Source: Ensifer sp. Root278
Lineage (GTDB): Bacteria; Pseudomonadota; Alphaproteobacteria; Rhizobiales; Rhizobiaceae
Length of the DNA: 64,000 nt
Direction of reading: 5' to 3'
Assembly (NCBI RefSeq): GCF_001429285.1
Contig: NZ_LMJJ01000001.1
Span: 192,565-256,564, forward strand
Shown here: one piece after another, positions 10,477 through 19,777 of the stretch
How the letters are laid out: the number at the start of each line of letters is the position of its first letter
Numbering within the stretch: position 1 is the stretch's first letter
Program-made: the position numbers and the translations under genes
Notes under the pieces: generated by a model
Told to the model about the DNA's origin: nothing
Database searches by the model: none
Seen by the model: the letters and a program-made list of their open reading frames with translations, nothing else

Positions 10477-10507
10477 GTCCGCCGGTATGACCGGCGGACG
10501 CCTTTCG
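10477..10507. terminator. hairpin terminator between convergent genes
   Basis: A perfect 10-bp stem (GTCCGCCGGT / ACCGGCGGAC) with an ATG loop lies 23 bases after the Gfo/Idh stop, with only a short T tract (CCTTTCG). It probably serves the plus-strand gene. Confidence 0.7.
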
Positions 10508-10526
10508 CGATCTCTTGAGACCATCG

Positions 10527-10943
10527 TCAGGCGATCGCCGCGCGCTCCTGCGCCAGACCGCGCAGCTTGAAGAACAGGAAGTCGGCGACGCCGATCATGC
10601 CGATGACGACGAGGGCAATGCCGGCGGCGGAAAGATTGGCATAGGCCGTGAGCAGCAGCGCCAGGCTGGCCACCTGCCAGAGCACGTCACCGGCAATGCT
10701 GATGCGCGCCGAGGCCGCCACCGGGCCGCCATTGCGCGCCGCCGAGAGGTGGAATATCCCCCAGATCAACAGACCGGCACCCAACGCCTTCAACATGACA
10801 GGCGTGATGAAGGGCGTTGCGGCGGCATTGACCAGTGCAGCCAGCGGCACTGCTGCGAGGATCAGCACGGCACCGGAGGCGAGTGAGAAGGCGCCGTCGG
10901 CGAGGAAGGTCTTGTTGAGCAGGCTGCGGTTCGAGAGGGTCAT
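10527..10943 (-). CDS. four-helix integral membrane protein
   Basis: A small hydrophobic protein of 138 residues with four predicted transmembrane segments and short loops, ending LFFKLRGLAQERAAIA. The function is not recognisable; similar proteins are annotated only as membrane proteins. ATG 10943 is chosen because GGAG stands six bases before it, whereas upstream in-frame starts lack a ribosome binding site. It is divergent from the XRE regulator at 11073, which may control it. Confidence 0.75.
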   Translation of the reverse strand: MTLSNRSLLNKTFLADGAFSLASGAVLILAAVPLAALVNAAATPFITPVMLKALGAGLLIWGIFHLSAARNGGPVAASARISIAGDVLWQVASLALLLTAYANLSAAGIALVVIGMIGVADFLFFKLRGLAQERAAIA

Positions 10944-10983
10944 CTTCGGCTCCATCCGTTTGTCGATGGCCGGATGTTGCGCC

Positions 10984-10995
10984 GATGACGTCATC
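10984..10995. promoter_or_regulatory. perfect 12-bp palindrome, candidate operator
   Basis: GATGACGTCATC lies in the 129-base divergent region between the membrane protein gene and the XRE regulator gene, a position expected of an autoregulatory operator. Confidence 0.4.
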
Positions 10996-11072
10996 AAACC
11001 AATTACCTCTGACGGAATGGATTTTACTCGGCCCGCGCGCCAGTTTTACGGACAAATGGAGAATCACGACAC

Positions 11073-11852
11073 ATGCAGTTTGGCGAACATCTGAAGGAAT
11101 GGCGCGGACACCGCCGCATGAGCCAGCTCGACCTAGCGGTTGCCGCCGGCATTTCGGCGCGTCACCTCTCGTTCCTCGAAACCGGCCGCTCGAAACCGTC
11201 GGAAGGCATGATCCTGCGGTTGGCCTCGGTACTGGAAGTCCCGGCCCGCGACCAGGGGACACTGTTTTCGGCAGCCGGCTATCGACCGCGCATGGCGACG
11301 CGGCCGGCCGCAGGCCTGGACGCCATGCCGCCGGCCGTCGCCAATGCCATCAGGCTCATCCTGGCGCGCCACGATCCCTATCCCGGCCTGGTGCTCGACC
11401 ACGAATATACGTTGCTGGTGGTCAACCCGGCGCTGGCGAGCCTCGCCACGGCGGCCGACATTCCGTTCCAGCCGGGAGAAAATTTCCTCGACACCTTCCT
11501 CGGCAACGACAATGTGCGCAAGCTGGTCGTCAATTGGGAGCCGGCGGCCGCCGATCTCGTCCAGCGCGTGCGCACGGAGGCCTGGCTGCAAGGACCGCGC
11601 AGCGGCCTCGGCAAACGCCTGGAGAAGGTCGCCTCCAATCCTGCGGTGGTGCGCGCGGTCGAGAACCATCCGGATACTGACCGCTTTCCCGTTCTTCCAA
11701 TCGAACTCGATGTCGGCGGCCTGCGGCTGAGCTTCATCACCACGCTGCAGACCTTCGGCTCGACCCAGGATGCGCTGGTGGAGGGTGTGCTGATCGAATC
11801 CTTCTTCCCTGCGGACGAGGAGACCAAGGCGTTTTTCGAGCGAAAAGGATAA
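11073..11852 (+). CDS. XRE-family regulator with MmyB-like ligand-binding domain
   Basis: A 259-residue DNA-binding protein. Residues 1-65 form a Cro/CI-type helix-turn-helix (MSQLDLAVAAGISARHLSFL), followed by an MmyB-like PAS-fold domain (about 95-255; NPALASLATAADIPFQPGEN) that in relatives binds fatty-acid-like ligands. Regulators of this class commonly control an adjacent divergent gene, here the four-helix membrane protein. A palindrome sits in the shared promoter region. The TAA stop abuts a palindromic repeat. Confidence 0.9.
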   Translation: MQFGEHLKEWRGHRRMSQLDLAVAAGISARHLSFLETGRSKPSEGMILRLASVLEVPARDQGTLFSAAGYRPRMATRPAAGLDAMPPAVANAIRLILARHDPYPGLVLDHEYTLLVVNPALASLATAADIPFQPGENFLDTFLGNDNVRKLVVNWEPAAADLVQRVRTEAWLQGPRSGLGKRLEKVASNPAVVRAVENHPDTDRFPVLPIELDVGGLRLSFITTLQTFGSTQDALVEGVLIESFFPADEETKAFFERKG

Positions 11853-11899
11853 GTGCTAAAGCGTCCTTTGTGCGTTCGTCTGAACGCGCGGCGCTCTAG
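11853..11899 (-). repeat. RIME-type palindromic repeat, short copy
   Basis: Arms CTAAAGCG / CGCTCTAG enclose an inner GCGTTC GTCT GAACGC stem. Read on the minus strand it aligns with the longer copy at 31065-31167 and with 44791-44833 (inner stem of C/G-rich hairpin, then CAAAGGACGC and TAGCACTT). It begins directly at the XRE stop and supplies the TAG stop of the next minus-strand gene. Confidence 0.7.
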
Positions 11900-12108
11900 C
11901 GGCTGTCGCGCTGCAGGCCGACTGCGATGGCGCCGCATAGCATCAACGCGACGCCCATATTATAGGCGCCGATCGCTGCCGCCGCTTCGACCCAGCTGCC
12001 GCTGGCACCCGCCAAAGCCAGCAACACCGCACCGACCAGCAGGCAGACACGCGCAGAGCGCAGACCGCATGTGATGATGCCGAGGAGGAAGGAGGCGGTG
12101 ACGATCAT
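11896..12108 (-). CDS. small two-helix membrane protein
   Basis: A 70-residue hydrophobic protein with two predicted transmembrane segments and an arginine-rich tail (GLQRDSR). It follows the ArnE-like gene by 14 bases on the same strand, so it is probably the last gene of the glycosyltransferase operon. Function is unknown; a second flippase subunit is possible by analogy with ArnE/ArnF pairs, but it is only about half that size. Its stop codon lies within a palindromic repeat. Confidence 0.6.
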   Translation of the reverse strand: MIVTASFLLGIITCGLRSARVCLLVGAVLLALAGASGSWVEAAAAIGAYNMGVALMLCGAIAVGLQRDSR

Positions 12109-12122
12109 GGTCCCGGGTATCC

Positions 12123-12485
12123 TTACGAGTTGATGATGATCATGCCGCCGATGATCAGCGCGGCACCGAGGGCGTAGCGCAGCGTTACCGCCTCGCCGAG
12201 AAAGACGGCGGCAAGCAGCGGCACAATGCAGAAGGTGAGCGCCATGAACGAATAGGCGATCGTCAGCGGCACGGACTTGATCGTGAAGATCCAGATGATC
12301 GTGCCGATGCCGTAGACGGCCAAGGCGGTGAGCAATGTCGGGTTAAGGGCCAGCGCCAGCAGCCCTTGCGCGTTGGCATCCCCGGTCTTGGCGCTTGTCA
12401 GCTTGAAGAGGATCTGACCGGCCGAAATCAGCACCGGCGTGAAGAACAGTCCGAACCAGACGGCGGGCTGAAGATTGAGGTTCAT
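12123..12485 (-). CDS. ArnE/EmrE-like small membrane transporter (DMT superfamily)
   Basis: A 120-residue protein with four transmembrane helices, of the small EamA/SMR type (AYSFMALTFCIVPLLAAVFL and LRYALGAALIIGGMIIIN). The closest functional analogues are the ArnE/ArnF subunits that flip undecaprenyl-phosphate-linked sugars. Placement next to a polyprenyl-phosphate glycosyltransferase favours a lipid-sugar flippase over drug export. ATG 12485 is chosen over a GTG two codons earlier. It lies ten bases after the methyltransferase. Confidence 0.75.
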   Translation of the reverse strand: MNLNLQPAVWFGLFFTPVLISAGQILFKLTSAKTGDANAQGLLALALNPTLLTALAVYGIGTIIWIFTIKSVPLTIAYSFMALTFCIVPLLAAVFLGEAVTLRYALGAALIIGGMIIINS

Positions 12486-12494
12486 CGCCACGTC

Positions 12495-13199
12495 TCACAC
12501 CGCCAGAGCTTTGTCTTCGCGATAGTAGATGTCGCGGCCGATATCGATGCACTCGTGCTCGGCTGGCACCGGATGCACCGCGCGAAGGAAGGAGTGGGTA
12601 TAGGGGAAGAAATTGAAGTGCGGATTGAAGGTGTAGCGATACTCGCGCTCGCGTGGCACGACAATGATCAGGCGCCGGCGGGCAATCCGTCGAAGTTCGG
12701 AGATCGCTTTGCGATAGTCGAGGATATGTTCGATGACATGGGTGCAGACGACGGTGTCGAACTCGCCATCCGCAAATGGCAGGTCCTCGATCATCGCCGC
12801 GTGATATTCCACGCCCTCGATCCGGGCCGCGTCGTCGATGGCGAAGTCGACGCCTGTCAGGCGCTTGACCTCGGGATTGGCAGCGCGGATCCGTTTCAAC
12901 AGAACGCCGGTTCCGCAGCCGACGTCGCAGACGCTGTCGCCGGCGATGCTTGCGGCGATCTTGCGTACGCAGGCTTCGGAATTGTCCGTTCCCTCGTGAA
13001 CCCTCGGATGGCGCCGATAGAGGTCTTCGTATTCGCGTGCCGACAGGAACGGCGCCCGTGCGCGAAACTCCGCGAGATGCGCGATGTGCTTGCCCCAGGC
13101 GAGGCTCGCCATGCCCTTGAACAGGCGCGAATCCCTGAGGATCGGCGGTATGACGTCTTCGATGATGAAGCGTATGCGGTTGGTTGTTTCCCGGTTCAT
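12495..13199 (-). CDS. class I SAM-dependent methyltransferase
   Basis: A 234-residue soluble methyltransferase. The SAM-binding motif I is VCDVGCGTGVLLKRI near residue 95, and a motif II/post-I block is seen as GEFDTVVCTHVIEHI. The ATGA overlap with the upstream glycosyltransferase gene indicates translational coupling, so the substrate is probably a sugar, a lipid or another product of this glycosylation operon. No other clue to the acceptor is visible. Confidence 0.88.
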   Translation of the reverse strand: MNRETTNRIRFIIEDVIPPILRDSRLFKGMASLAWGKHIAHLAEFRARAPFLSAREYEDLYRRHPRVHEGTDNSEACVRKIAASIAGDSVCDVGCGTGVLLKRIRAANPEVKRLTGVDFAIDDAARIEGVEYHAAMIEDLPFADGEFDTVVCTHVIEHILDYRKAISELRRIARRRLIIVVPREREYRYTFNPHFNFFPYTHSFLRAVHPVPAEHECIDIGRDIYYREDKALAV

Positions 13200-14236
13200 C
13201 CGTGATGTTCCCGAACGATCCGTGCCTGCGTTCCGATCACCAAGTCCTCGGTCTGGGACAAAGCGAGGCCGCCCTTCGCGCTGTCGAGGGGAGCGGCCCG
13301 TGCGGCGGTTGCGATATAGTGAAGACGAAGCTGCTCGGTCCGGGCCCGTGAGACGGAATCGAGGATCAGGCCCGCCGTGAACATGATGATCGACACCATC
13401 AGCATGGCCAGCGCGAAGACCCAGGTCGGCATGCGCGGCACGAGCCCGGTGGCGAAATACTCGAGCAGCACCGGCATCATGAAACCGACGCTCGTCGAGA
13501 GGAAAGCCATGCCGATCAGTCCGAAGAACGTGAAAGGCCGCGTTTCTTTCATGAGCATTGCGAAGGTCCAGAGGATCTTGGCGCCGTCCCTGTATGTCGA
13601 CAGCTTGGAATGGGAGCCGTCGGGTCTTCGGCCATAGTCCAGTTCAAGCTCTGCGACCGGCAGTTTCAGCCGCGAGGCATGGACCGACATCTCCGTCTCG
13701 ATCTCGAAGCCGTTCGAAACGGCAGGGAAGCTCTTGGCGAACCGCCGCGAAAAGACCCGGTAGCCGGAGAAGATGTCGTTGAAATCCGTACCGAACATCG
13801 ATCGGTAGAGAAGGTTGAAGAGCCTGTTGCCGAGCGCATGACCCTGTCTGCCCGCGTCGTTGTGGACGCCGCGCCGCGTCCCGACGACCATGTCAGCGCG
13901 CTCTGTGATCAAGGTGCGGATCAGATCTTCCGCATCCGTCGGACAATAGGTGCTGTCGCCGTCGGCCATCACATAGATGTCGGCATCGATATCGGCGAGC
14001 ATCCGGCGCACCACGTGCCCCTTGCCCTGCCGGCGCTCGCGCACGACGGTCGCACCGGCAAGCATGGCCTTCAGCGCCGTGCCGTCCGTCGAATTGTTGT
14101 CGTAGACATAGATCTGCGCCGTCGGCAGTGCCGCCTGGAAGCCCTGAACCACTTGCCCGATGGTCGACGCTTCGTTGTAGCAAGGCAGCAGAACGGCGAT
14201 GTTGAAACGGTCGAACATCCGGGTGGCTCGGCTCAT
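13196..14236 (-). CDS. family 2 glycosyltransferase, polyprenyl-phosphate sugar transferase type
   Basis: A 346-residue membrane-attached GT2 enzyme resembling GtrB and dolichyl-phosphate mannosyl/glucosyl synthases. A GT-A domain carries LLPCYNEASTIG, the sugar-nucleotide-binding YDNNSTDGT and the metal-binding MADGDST (DxD-like). The C-terminal part has two transmembrane segments (about 236-300), as in GtrB. Expected reaction: transfer of a hexose from its nucleotide form to undecaprenyl phosphate on the inner face of the membrane. It is the first gene of a four-gene minus-strand unit and faces the GT-C gene at 14385. Confidence 0.9.
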   Translation of the reverse strand: MSRATRMFDRFNIAVLLPCYNEASTIGQVVQGFQAALPTAQIYVYDNNSTDGTALKAMLAGATVVRERRQGKGHVVRRMLADIDADIYVMADGDSTYCPTDAEDLIRTLITERADMVVGTRRGVHNDAGRQGHALGNRLFNLLYRSMFGTDFNDIFSGYRVFSRRFAKSFPAVSNGFEIETEMSVHASRLKLPVAELELDYGRRPDGSHSKLSTYRDGAKILWTFAMLMKETRPFTFFGLIGMAFLSTSVGFMMPVLLEYFATGLVPRMPTWVFALAMLMVSIIMFTAGLILDSVSRARTEQLRLHYIATAARAAPLDSAKGGLALSQTEDLVIGTQARIVREHHG

Positions 14237-14384
14237 GTTGGGTCGGCGTCATCATAGGCATCAGGGTGTTAACAAGACGCCAAGGGCCGCGTCCGTGCGC
14301 GCAACCCCCCAAATTGTCGCGGGCTTTACGCTTTTTTGAGCGCTCGTCGTTAGGTTGCGATGTGATCGAGACGGGCGAGGATCC

Positions 14385-16205
14385 ATGGCGAACGGGACGG
14401 CGACGCTTTCTGAGGCGATTTCGAAGAACGCGCCGAGGCCGTTCTGGTCGAGCCTGCGTTCGATGGTGTTCGTCTACGGCGCTCCCACCATCCTCGTCCT
14501 TGTCGCCCGGTTCCTGATGGCGTCCGACTATGTTGGCCGCGACAATGATGATGTCATGCGTCTGGTTCAGGTCCGCGATCTCCTCGCTGGCCAGAGCTGG
14601 TTCGACCTGACGCAAGCCCGCCTCGGCCTGGAAGGCGGCACGCTGATGCACTGGTCGCGCCTCATCGACCTGCCGATCGCCGCACTCATTTCCGTCTTCA
14701 GGCCGTTCGTCGGGACGGCGCAGGCTGAAACTTTGGCCTTGGGGTTCTGGCCGATTTCGCTTGCGATCCCGTTGCTGGCGGCCATGGGCCTGGCCGGCCG
14801 TCGTGCCGGTGGCGTGGCGGCGATGCATTTCTGCCTGGGACTCACCACGATCTTCATCGTCACCACCAATCGCTTCCTTGGCGGCTCGATCGATCACCAC
14901 AACGTGCAGTTGGTACTCGTCGCAGCCATGGCAGCAACGCTGGTCGATCGAGAGTTTCGCGCGTCGAGCTACGCCATTGCAGGATTGGCGGCGGCGCTGG
15001 CGATTGCCATTGGTGCGGAAACGACGCCGTTTGTGGCCGTGGTCTGCGCGGTCGTTGCCTGCCAGTGGGTTTGGGTCGGCCGACAGGCTTCGCAGGCTAC
15101 CGTTGCCTTTGGCCTTTCGCTCGCTGCAAGCCTGAGCCTCTTCTTCTTCGTGACGGTACCGCCGCGCCTCTACCTGGCTGCAACCTGCGACAACCTCTCG
15201 ATCGCCTTCTATTCGCTGGCGCTGACCGGAGGCGGCCTGCTGGCGCTTGCCGCCGCCACGCTAAGCCATCGGTCGACGGTCGTCCGGTGTTTTGCCCTTG
15301 GCGCTTGCGGCCTGGGGGTCATTGCCGTGGCACTGTTGGTGGCGCCGCAATGCCTGGGCAATCCCTTGGCAGCACTTGACCCGCTGCTCCGCGAGCTGTG
15401 GCTCGACAACGTCACCGAAGCGCGCTCTTTCGCAGCCGTTGCAACGGGGGAACCCGCGAGCATCGGCGCCTACTATTTCACCGGTGCCTTTGCCGCGCTT
15501 CTCTGTGCCTGGCGCATCTGGCGCCGCGATAGGGTCGATCTCAACCTCATCCTCTTCGCGCTTGTGTTTTCGAACCTGATGATTGCGCTCATCCAGGTAC
15601 GCGGAATGGCCTTTTCCAATCTCCTGGCGATCGTACCGATCGCGTTGCTGCTCTCGAATCTGCGTGCCCGCTCAAACGGCGGAACGGCAGGCGTGGGCGC
15701 GTCTCTGCTCTATGTCGGCACGCTTCTCATTTCGGTTCCAGCGGTTTGGGCCATTGCCGGGGTTCTTGTCGACAAGGGAATCGGAGGAGTTGTGGCGGGT
15801 GAAACCGCAACCTCGAACGGTAAGGCGTGCCTGACAACGTCATCGCTGACCGATCTGGAAGGCTTGCCGCCGTCGTTCATTGTCGGGCCATCGGATATCG
15901 GTGCAACCCTGCTTCGCCGCACCCAGCACCGCGTGCTGAGCGCACCCTACCATCGCAATGCCGCCGGCATGCTCATGGAGCTGAAGATCGGTCTGGCACC
16001 GGCCGAGGACGCGGCGGCCATGTTGCGCCAGCTCGGACATCCGGTCCTGGCCTTCTGCGCTGCGGACGTGCAGGCGCGAATGATCGCCGCGCGGGCGCCA
16101 CAAGGCTTCTATGCTGAGCTTGCCGCCGGGCGCGTGCCGGCGTTCCTTTCGCCCCTTCCGGTTTCCGAGGGTTCGCCCATTCGCCTCTATGCGCTGAAAC
16201 CGTAA
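14385..16205 (+). CDS. GT-C-fold polytopic membrane protein, probable glycosyltransferase
   Basis: A 606-residue protein with about ten to twelve hydrophobic helices and a C-terminal soluble region of about 120 residues. The first outer loop carries an acidic cluster ([10 protein letters not shown]), where lipid-linked-sugar-using GT-C enzymes keep their catalytic aspartate. Conserved blocks [11 protein letters not shown] and QVRGMAFSN are seen in related rhizobial proteins of unknown role. ATG 14385 follows a GAGG site. Divergence from the sugar-lipid synthase and flippase genes suggests it uses their product on the periplasmic side. Confidence 0.75.
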   Translation: MANGTATLSEAISKNAPRPFWSSLRSMVFVYGAPTILVLVARFLMASDYVGRDNDDVMRLVQVRDLLAGQSWFDLTQARLGLEGGTLMHWSRLIDLPIAALISVFRPFVGTAQAETLALGFWPISLAIPLLAAMGLAGRRAGGVAAMHFCLGLTTIFIVTTNRFLGGSIDHHNVQLVLVAAMAATLVDREFRASSYAIAGLAAALAIAIGAETTPFVAVVCAVVACQWVWVGRQASQATVAFGLSLAASLSLFFFVTVPPRLYLAATCDNLSIAFYSLALTGGGLLALAAATLSHRSTVVRCFALGACGLGVIAVALLVAPQCLGNPLAALDPLLRELWLDNVTEARSFAAVATGEPASIGAYYFTGAFAALLCAWRIWRRDRVDLNLILFALVFSNLMIALIQVRGMAFSNLLAIVPIALLLSNLRARSNGGTAGVGASLLYVGTLLISVPAVWAIAGVLVDKGIGGVVAGETATSNGKACLTTSSLTDLEGLPPSFIVGPSDIGATLLRRTQHRVLSAPYHRNAAGMLMELKIGLAPAEDAAAMLRQLGHPVLAFCAADVQARMIAARAPQGFYAELAAGRVPAFLSPLPVSEGSPIRLYALKP

Positions 16206-16282
16206 GCGGCGTCGGCCGCTTGGGGCGTTGGAAAGCGCAACGGATGTGCTGGCCTTCGGCGAAGGGTGCGGTAAAAGAAGCC

Positions 16283-17887
16283 ATGGCTTCTTTCTTCGAC
16301 AGCGATTCTCCGAGCAACCTCACCGAATATTCGGTGTCCGAGCTTTCGGGCTCGATCAAGCGAACGGTCGAGCAGGCCTTCGATCAGGTGCGCGTACGCG
16401 GCGAGATCTCGGGCTATCGCGGCCCGCACTCGTCGGGCCATGCCTATTTCGCGCTCAAGGACGACCGGGCGCGCATCGATGCGGTGATCTGGAAAGGCAC
16501 TTTCTCGCGCCTGCGCTTCCGCCCGGAAGAGGGCATGGAGGTGATCGCGACCGGCAAGGTCACGACCTTCCCGGGCTCGTCGAAGTACCAGATCGTTATC
16601 GAATCGATGGAGCCGGCCGGTGCCGGCGCGTTGATGGCGCTCCTCGAAGAGCGCAAGCGCAAGCTGGCTGCGGAAGGGCTGTTTGATGCCAACCGCAAGC
16701 GGTCGCTGCCCTACATGCCCAAGGTGATCGGCGTCGTGACCTCGCCGACGGGCGCTGTCATTCGCGATATCCTGCACCGCATCGCCGACCGCTTTCCGGT
16801 TCATGTCGTCGTCTGGCCCGTTCGGGTCCAGGGCGACGGTTCCGGTGACGAGGTAGCGGCAGCGATCCGCGGCTTCAATGCGATCGAGCCCGGTGGGCCG
16901 ATCGCCCGGCCGGACGTGCTGATCGTTGCCCGCGGCGGTGGCAGCCTTGAGGACCTCTGGGGCTTCAATGACGAGGCGGTGGTCCGGGCTGCGGCGGCTT
17001 CCGAGATCCCGCTAATTTCCGCCGTCGGTCACGAGACCGACTGGACGCTGATCGATCACGCCGCCGACCAGCGGGCGCCGACGCCGACGGGTGCGGCGGA
17101 AATGGCGGTGCCGGTCAAGGCCGATCTCGAAGCCGGGGTCTCCGGCCTCTCGGCCCGCCTCAAGGCGGCGGTCGGGCGGCAGATGGACAATCGCCGCCAG
17201 GCGGTGCGTTCACTGGCGCGCGCCCTGCCGTCGCTCGATCAGTTGTTGGCTTTGCCGCGCCGCCGCTTCGACGAGGCCGCCCTCGGCCTCGGCCGTGGCC
17301 TGCAGATGAACACCGCCAACAAGCGCCGCCAGTTCGAGCGCGTCTCGTCTGAGCTGCGTGCCGATCTTCTCAAAGGCAAATTCTCGGAGCGCCGCCAGCG
17401 TCTGGTCGATGCCATGAACAAGGCCGAGCGCATCGTCGAGCGGCAGGTGCATCGCGGCGAGGCGCGGGTCCAGGCGGCGGATGCGGCGCTGCGCGCGCTG
17501 CCCTCACGCCTCATCGGCCAGATCCATCGCGCCTCGGACCGCGTCGGAGGCCTTGCCGCCCGGTCCGACGTTGCCGTGCGCGCCGACGTGCGCCGCCTTC
17601 GCAGCGTCATCGTCGCCCAGGACCGCATCCTGCAGTCGCTCTCCTATCGCAACGTCCTGCAGCGCGGTTTCGCGCTGGTTCGCGATGCCGATGGCGGTCC
17701 TGTGCGCCAAGCGGCGGCCGTCTCCGCCGGCATGGCACTCAGCCTGGAATTCGCCGATGGCCGCGTTTCGGCGATTGCGGGCGAGGGGGAGAGCGAACCG
17801 GTTTCTCCGCCGTCGGCGCCGCGCAAGAAGCAGCAGAAGCCCACGGAGCCGGCGGCAGACCCGCCAAAGCAGGGTAGCCTGTTCTAG
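16283..17887 (+). CDS. xseA: exodeoxyribonuclease VII large subunit
   Basis: The large, catalytic subunit of exonuclease VII, which degrades single-stranded DNA. 534 residues. It has an N-terminal OB-fold (about 10-110; [21 protein letters not shown] in part), a catalytic domain with [13 protein letters not shown] and [22 protein letters not shown] split motifs, and a long coiled-coil region. The C-terminal tail is rich in proline and lysine. ATG 16283 matches the family start; upstream in-frame codons encode unrelated residues. The small subunit xseB is not adjacent. Confidence 0.96.
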   Translation: MASFFDSDSPSNLTEYSVSELSGSIKRTVEQAFDQVRVRGEISGYRGPHSSGHAYFALKDDRARIDAVIWKGTFSRLRFRPEEGMEVIATGKVTTFPGSSKYQIVIESMEPAGAGALMALLEERKRKLAAEGLFDANRKRSLPYMPKVIGVVTSPTGAVIRDILHRIADRFPVHVVVWPVRVQGDGSGDEVAAAIRGFNAIEPGGPIARPDVLIVARGGGSLEDLWGFNDEAVVRAAAASEIPLISAVGHETDWTLIDHAADQRAPTPTGAAEMAVPVKADLEAGVSGLSARLKAAVGRQMDNRRQAVRSLARALPSLDQLLALPRRRFDEAALGLGRGLQMNTANKRRQFERVSSELRADLLKGKFSERRQRLVDAMNKAERIVERQVHRGEARVQAADAALRALPSRLIGQIHRASDRVGGLAARSDVAVRADVRRLRSVIVAQDRILQSLSYRNVLQRGFALVRDADGGPVRQAAAVSAGMALSLEFADGRVSAIAGEGESEPVSPPSAPRKKQQKPTEPAADPPKQGSLF

Positions 17888-17956
17888 AGCGTTTCATCCT
17901 GCTGTCACGGAGGTGGCATAACGCCAGCGTTCGCTCCCTCGGAGATTGAGTCGGAT

Positions 17957-18541
17957 ATGGTCGAACGAGCCAAGATCATCTTCATCCATGGTGCCTCCAG
18001 CAGCGGCAAATCCACGCTGGCGCGCGCGGTCCAGGCGCAGATCGGCGAACCGTTCTGGCACGTCTCGATCGACCATCTGCGCGACTCGGGCATGCTGCCG
18101 ATGGAAAGATTTCGGCGCGGAGATTTTCGCTGGAGGGACCATCGTGCCCGTTTCTTCGAAGGGTTCCATCGCTCGCTGGTTGCCTATGCTTCGGCCGGCA
18201 ACAATCTCCTGCTGGAGCATATTCTCGAGGAGCCCGGCTGGGCGGCTGAGCTGGCGGTGATGTTCGAGCCCTTCGATGTCTTCTTTGTCGCGCTTCACTG
18301 TGAGCTTGCGGAACTCGTGCGACGAGAAACGCTTCGGGCCGATCGACCAATTGGCAGCGCCGCAGACGACTTTCACCGCATTCATGAGGGGCAGCGCTAC
18401 GACCTTCAGCTTCATTCGCGAGACGCGGCCGAAGACAACGCGGCTAAGCTCATCTCCGCCTGGACGTTGCGCCGGTCGCCATCCGTCTTCGATGAACTCG
18501 CTCTCAAGGCTCGATCGAAAAAGGCCGTTCCGCCTCGTTAG
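17957..18541 (+). CDS. chloramphenicol phosphotransferase-like P-loop kinase
   Basis: A 194-residue P-loop nucleotidase. Walker A is GASSSGKST (12-20). D38 in SIDHL is at the position of the catalytic aspartate of chloramphenicol phosphotransferase. The LHCELAELVRRETLRADR segment, including paired arginines, is typical of the CPT family. Native substrate is unknown; most chromosomal CPT-like proteins are not proven resistance enzymes. It lies 70 bases after xseA. Confidence 0.8.
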   Translation: MVERAKIIFIHGASSSGKSTLARAVQAQIGEPFWHVSIDHLRDSGMLPMERFRRGDFRWRDHRARFFEGFHRSLVAYASAGNNLLLEHILEEPGWAAELAVMFEPFDVFFVALHCELAELVRRETLRADRPIGSAADDFHRIHEGQRYDLQLHSRDAAEDNAAKLISAWTLRRSPSVFDELALKARSKKAVPPR

Positions 18542-18596
18542 CCGGGCAAAAGCTTGCCTTCGTTTTCGGCCCCAGCCTACGAATGAGGAACAACAG

Positions 18597-19187
18597 ATGC
18601 ATATTCTGCTCGTGCTTGCTCACCCGCTCGAAGACAGTTTTGCCGCGAACGTGGCGCGTGAAGCGCGTGCTGCTTTGGAGGCGAGCGGCCATTCCGTCGA
18701 CCTGCTCGATCTCTATCGCGAGGATTTCGATCCGCGCCTGAGCATGGCGGAGCGCGGCAGCTATTTCACCGACGCCTATGATCGATCGGCAGCCGCCGAC
18801 TGGATAAAGCGGCTGCAGGCAGCCGATGGCATGGTCCTTGTCTTTCCGCAATGGTGGTTCAATTTCCCGGCGATCCTCAAGGGGTTCTTCGACCGGGTCT
18901 TCGCACCGGGCGTCGCCTTCGACAACGACCCGGCCGGAGGCCGCATCATCCCGCGCCTCCACAACATCAAGGTCTTCTGGGCGCTGACCACGACAGGTTC
19001 GCCCTGGTGGGTGGTGCACCTCTATATGGGCAATCCGGTGAAGCGGCTGCTGAAACGCGGCATCGCCGCCTTTTGCGCCAAGAGGCTGAATTTCCGCATG
19101 CTCAGCCTGCACGACATGGACAGGGCGACTGACGCCAAACGCAAGGCGCACCTGGCGCGTGTCCGTCGGCTCGTCGCCCGTATCTAG
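18597..19187 (+). CDS. NAD(P)H quinone oxidoreductase, flavodoxin-like fold
   Basis: A 196-residue FMN- or FAD-dependent reductase of the NQO1/MdaB/KefF type. The N-terminal LLVLAHPLEDSF binds flavin phosphate, and the FPQWWFNFPAILKGFFDRV block is the family signature. It acts in the cytosol, reducing quinones and limiting redox cycling. ATG 18597 has a GAGG site twelve bases upstream. The convergent MarR gene ends six bases after its stop. Confidence 0.9.
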   Translation: MHILLVLAHPLEDSFAANVAREARAALEASGHSVDLLDLYREDFDPRLSMAERGSYFTDAYDRSAAADWIKRLQAADGMVLVFPQWWFNFPAILKGFFDRVFAPGVAFDNDPAGGRIIPRLHNIKVFWALTTTGSPWWVVHLYMGNPVKRLLKRGIAAFCAKRLNFRMLSLHDMDRATDAKRKAHLARVRRLVARI

Positions 19188-19193
19188 CCGCAG

Positions 19194-19676
19194 CTACTCG
19201 AAAGCCGCGAGATACTTGCGCAGCAGCCCATCAAGCGTCGCGCGTTCCTCCGGCGAGAGCTCTGAAACGACGCGATGCTGGTTCGCCACATGGGCGGTTG
19301 CCGCTTCGTCGACGCGGCGCAGCCCTTCGTCCGTCAGGGCGATGATGACGCTGCGCCGGTCCTCTGGATTGGCGATCCGCTCGACCAGTCCCGCCTTCTC
19401 CAGCTGGTCGATGCGGTTGGTCATGGTTCCGGAGCTGACCATGGTCGTATCCAGAAGTTCGCCGGGCGAGAGCCGATAGGGTGCGCCGGAGCGGCGCAGT
19501 GTTGCCAGCACGTCGAAGCTCGAGGCCGAGAGGCCGCGTTCGGAAAACGACTTCTCGATTTCCCGGGCGATATGGGTCGAAACCCGTGACAGACGGCCAA
19601 GCAGGCCCATGGCCGACACGTCGAGATCCGGCCGTTCCCGGTGCCACTGGGCCAATATCCTGTCAACGCGATCCAT
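19194..19676 (-). CDS. MarR-family transcriptional regulator
   Basis: A 160-residue winged-helix regulator with dimerisation helices at both ends. The DNA-binding core is about residues 60-120 (LSPGELLDTTMVSSGTMTNRI and the wing EDRRSVIIALTDEG). It is divergent from the EamA exporter gene at 19778. Two 18-bp near-palindromes in that spacer are suitable operators, so it probably represses the exporter and itself until a small-molecule ligand binds. Confidence 0.93.
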   Translation of the reverse strand: MDRVDRILAQWHRERPDLDVSAMGLLGRLSRVSTHIAREIEKSFSERGLSASSFDVLATLRRSGAPYRLSPGELLDTTMVSSGTMTNRIDQLEKAGLVERIANPEDRRSVIIALTDEGLRRVDEAATAHVANQHRVVSELSPEERATLDGLLRKYLAAFE

Positions 19677-19708
19677 CCGAAGCCTCCATCGTTTCGCCAG
19701 CTATAGGG

Positions 19709-19763
19709 TATCTTGACGTAGAGATAAACTATGGTAGCCTCGATTTATCTTGATATAGAGATT
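19709..19763. promoter_or_regulatory. paired MarR-type operators
   Basis: TATCTTGACGTAGAGATA (19709-19726) and TATCTTGATATAGAGATT (19746-19763) match at 15 of 18 positions and are each roughly palindromic. Their starts are 37 bases apart. They lie between the MarR gene and the EamA exporter, the second ending 14 bases before the exporter start codon, where binding would block transcription or its early elongation. Confidence 0.75.
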
Positions 19764-19777
19764 CTTGAGATAAAGAT

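Noticed and set aside
17957-18541. Chloramphenicol resistance gene
   Set aside because: Family resemblance to CPT is real, but chromosomal context and base composition are ordinary and there is no mobile element; a resistance role is unsupported.
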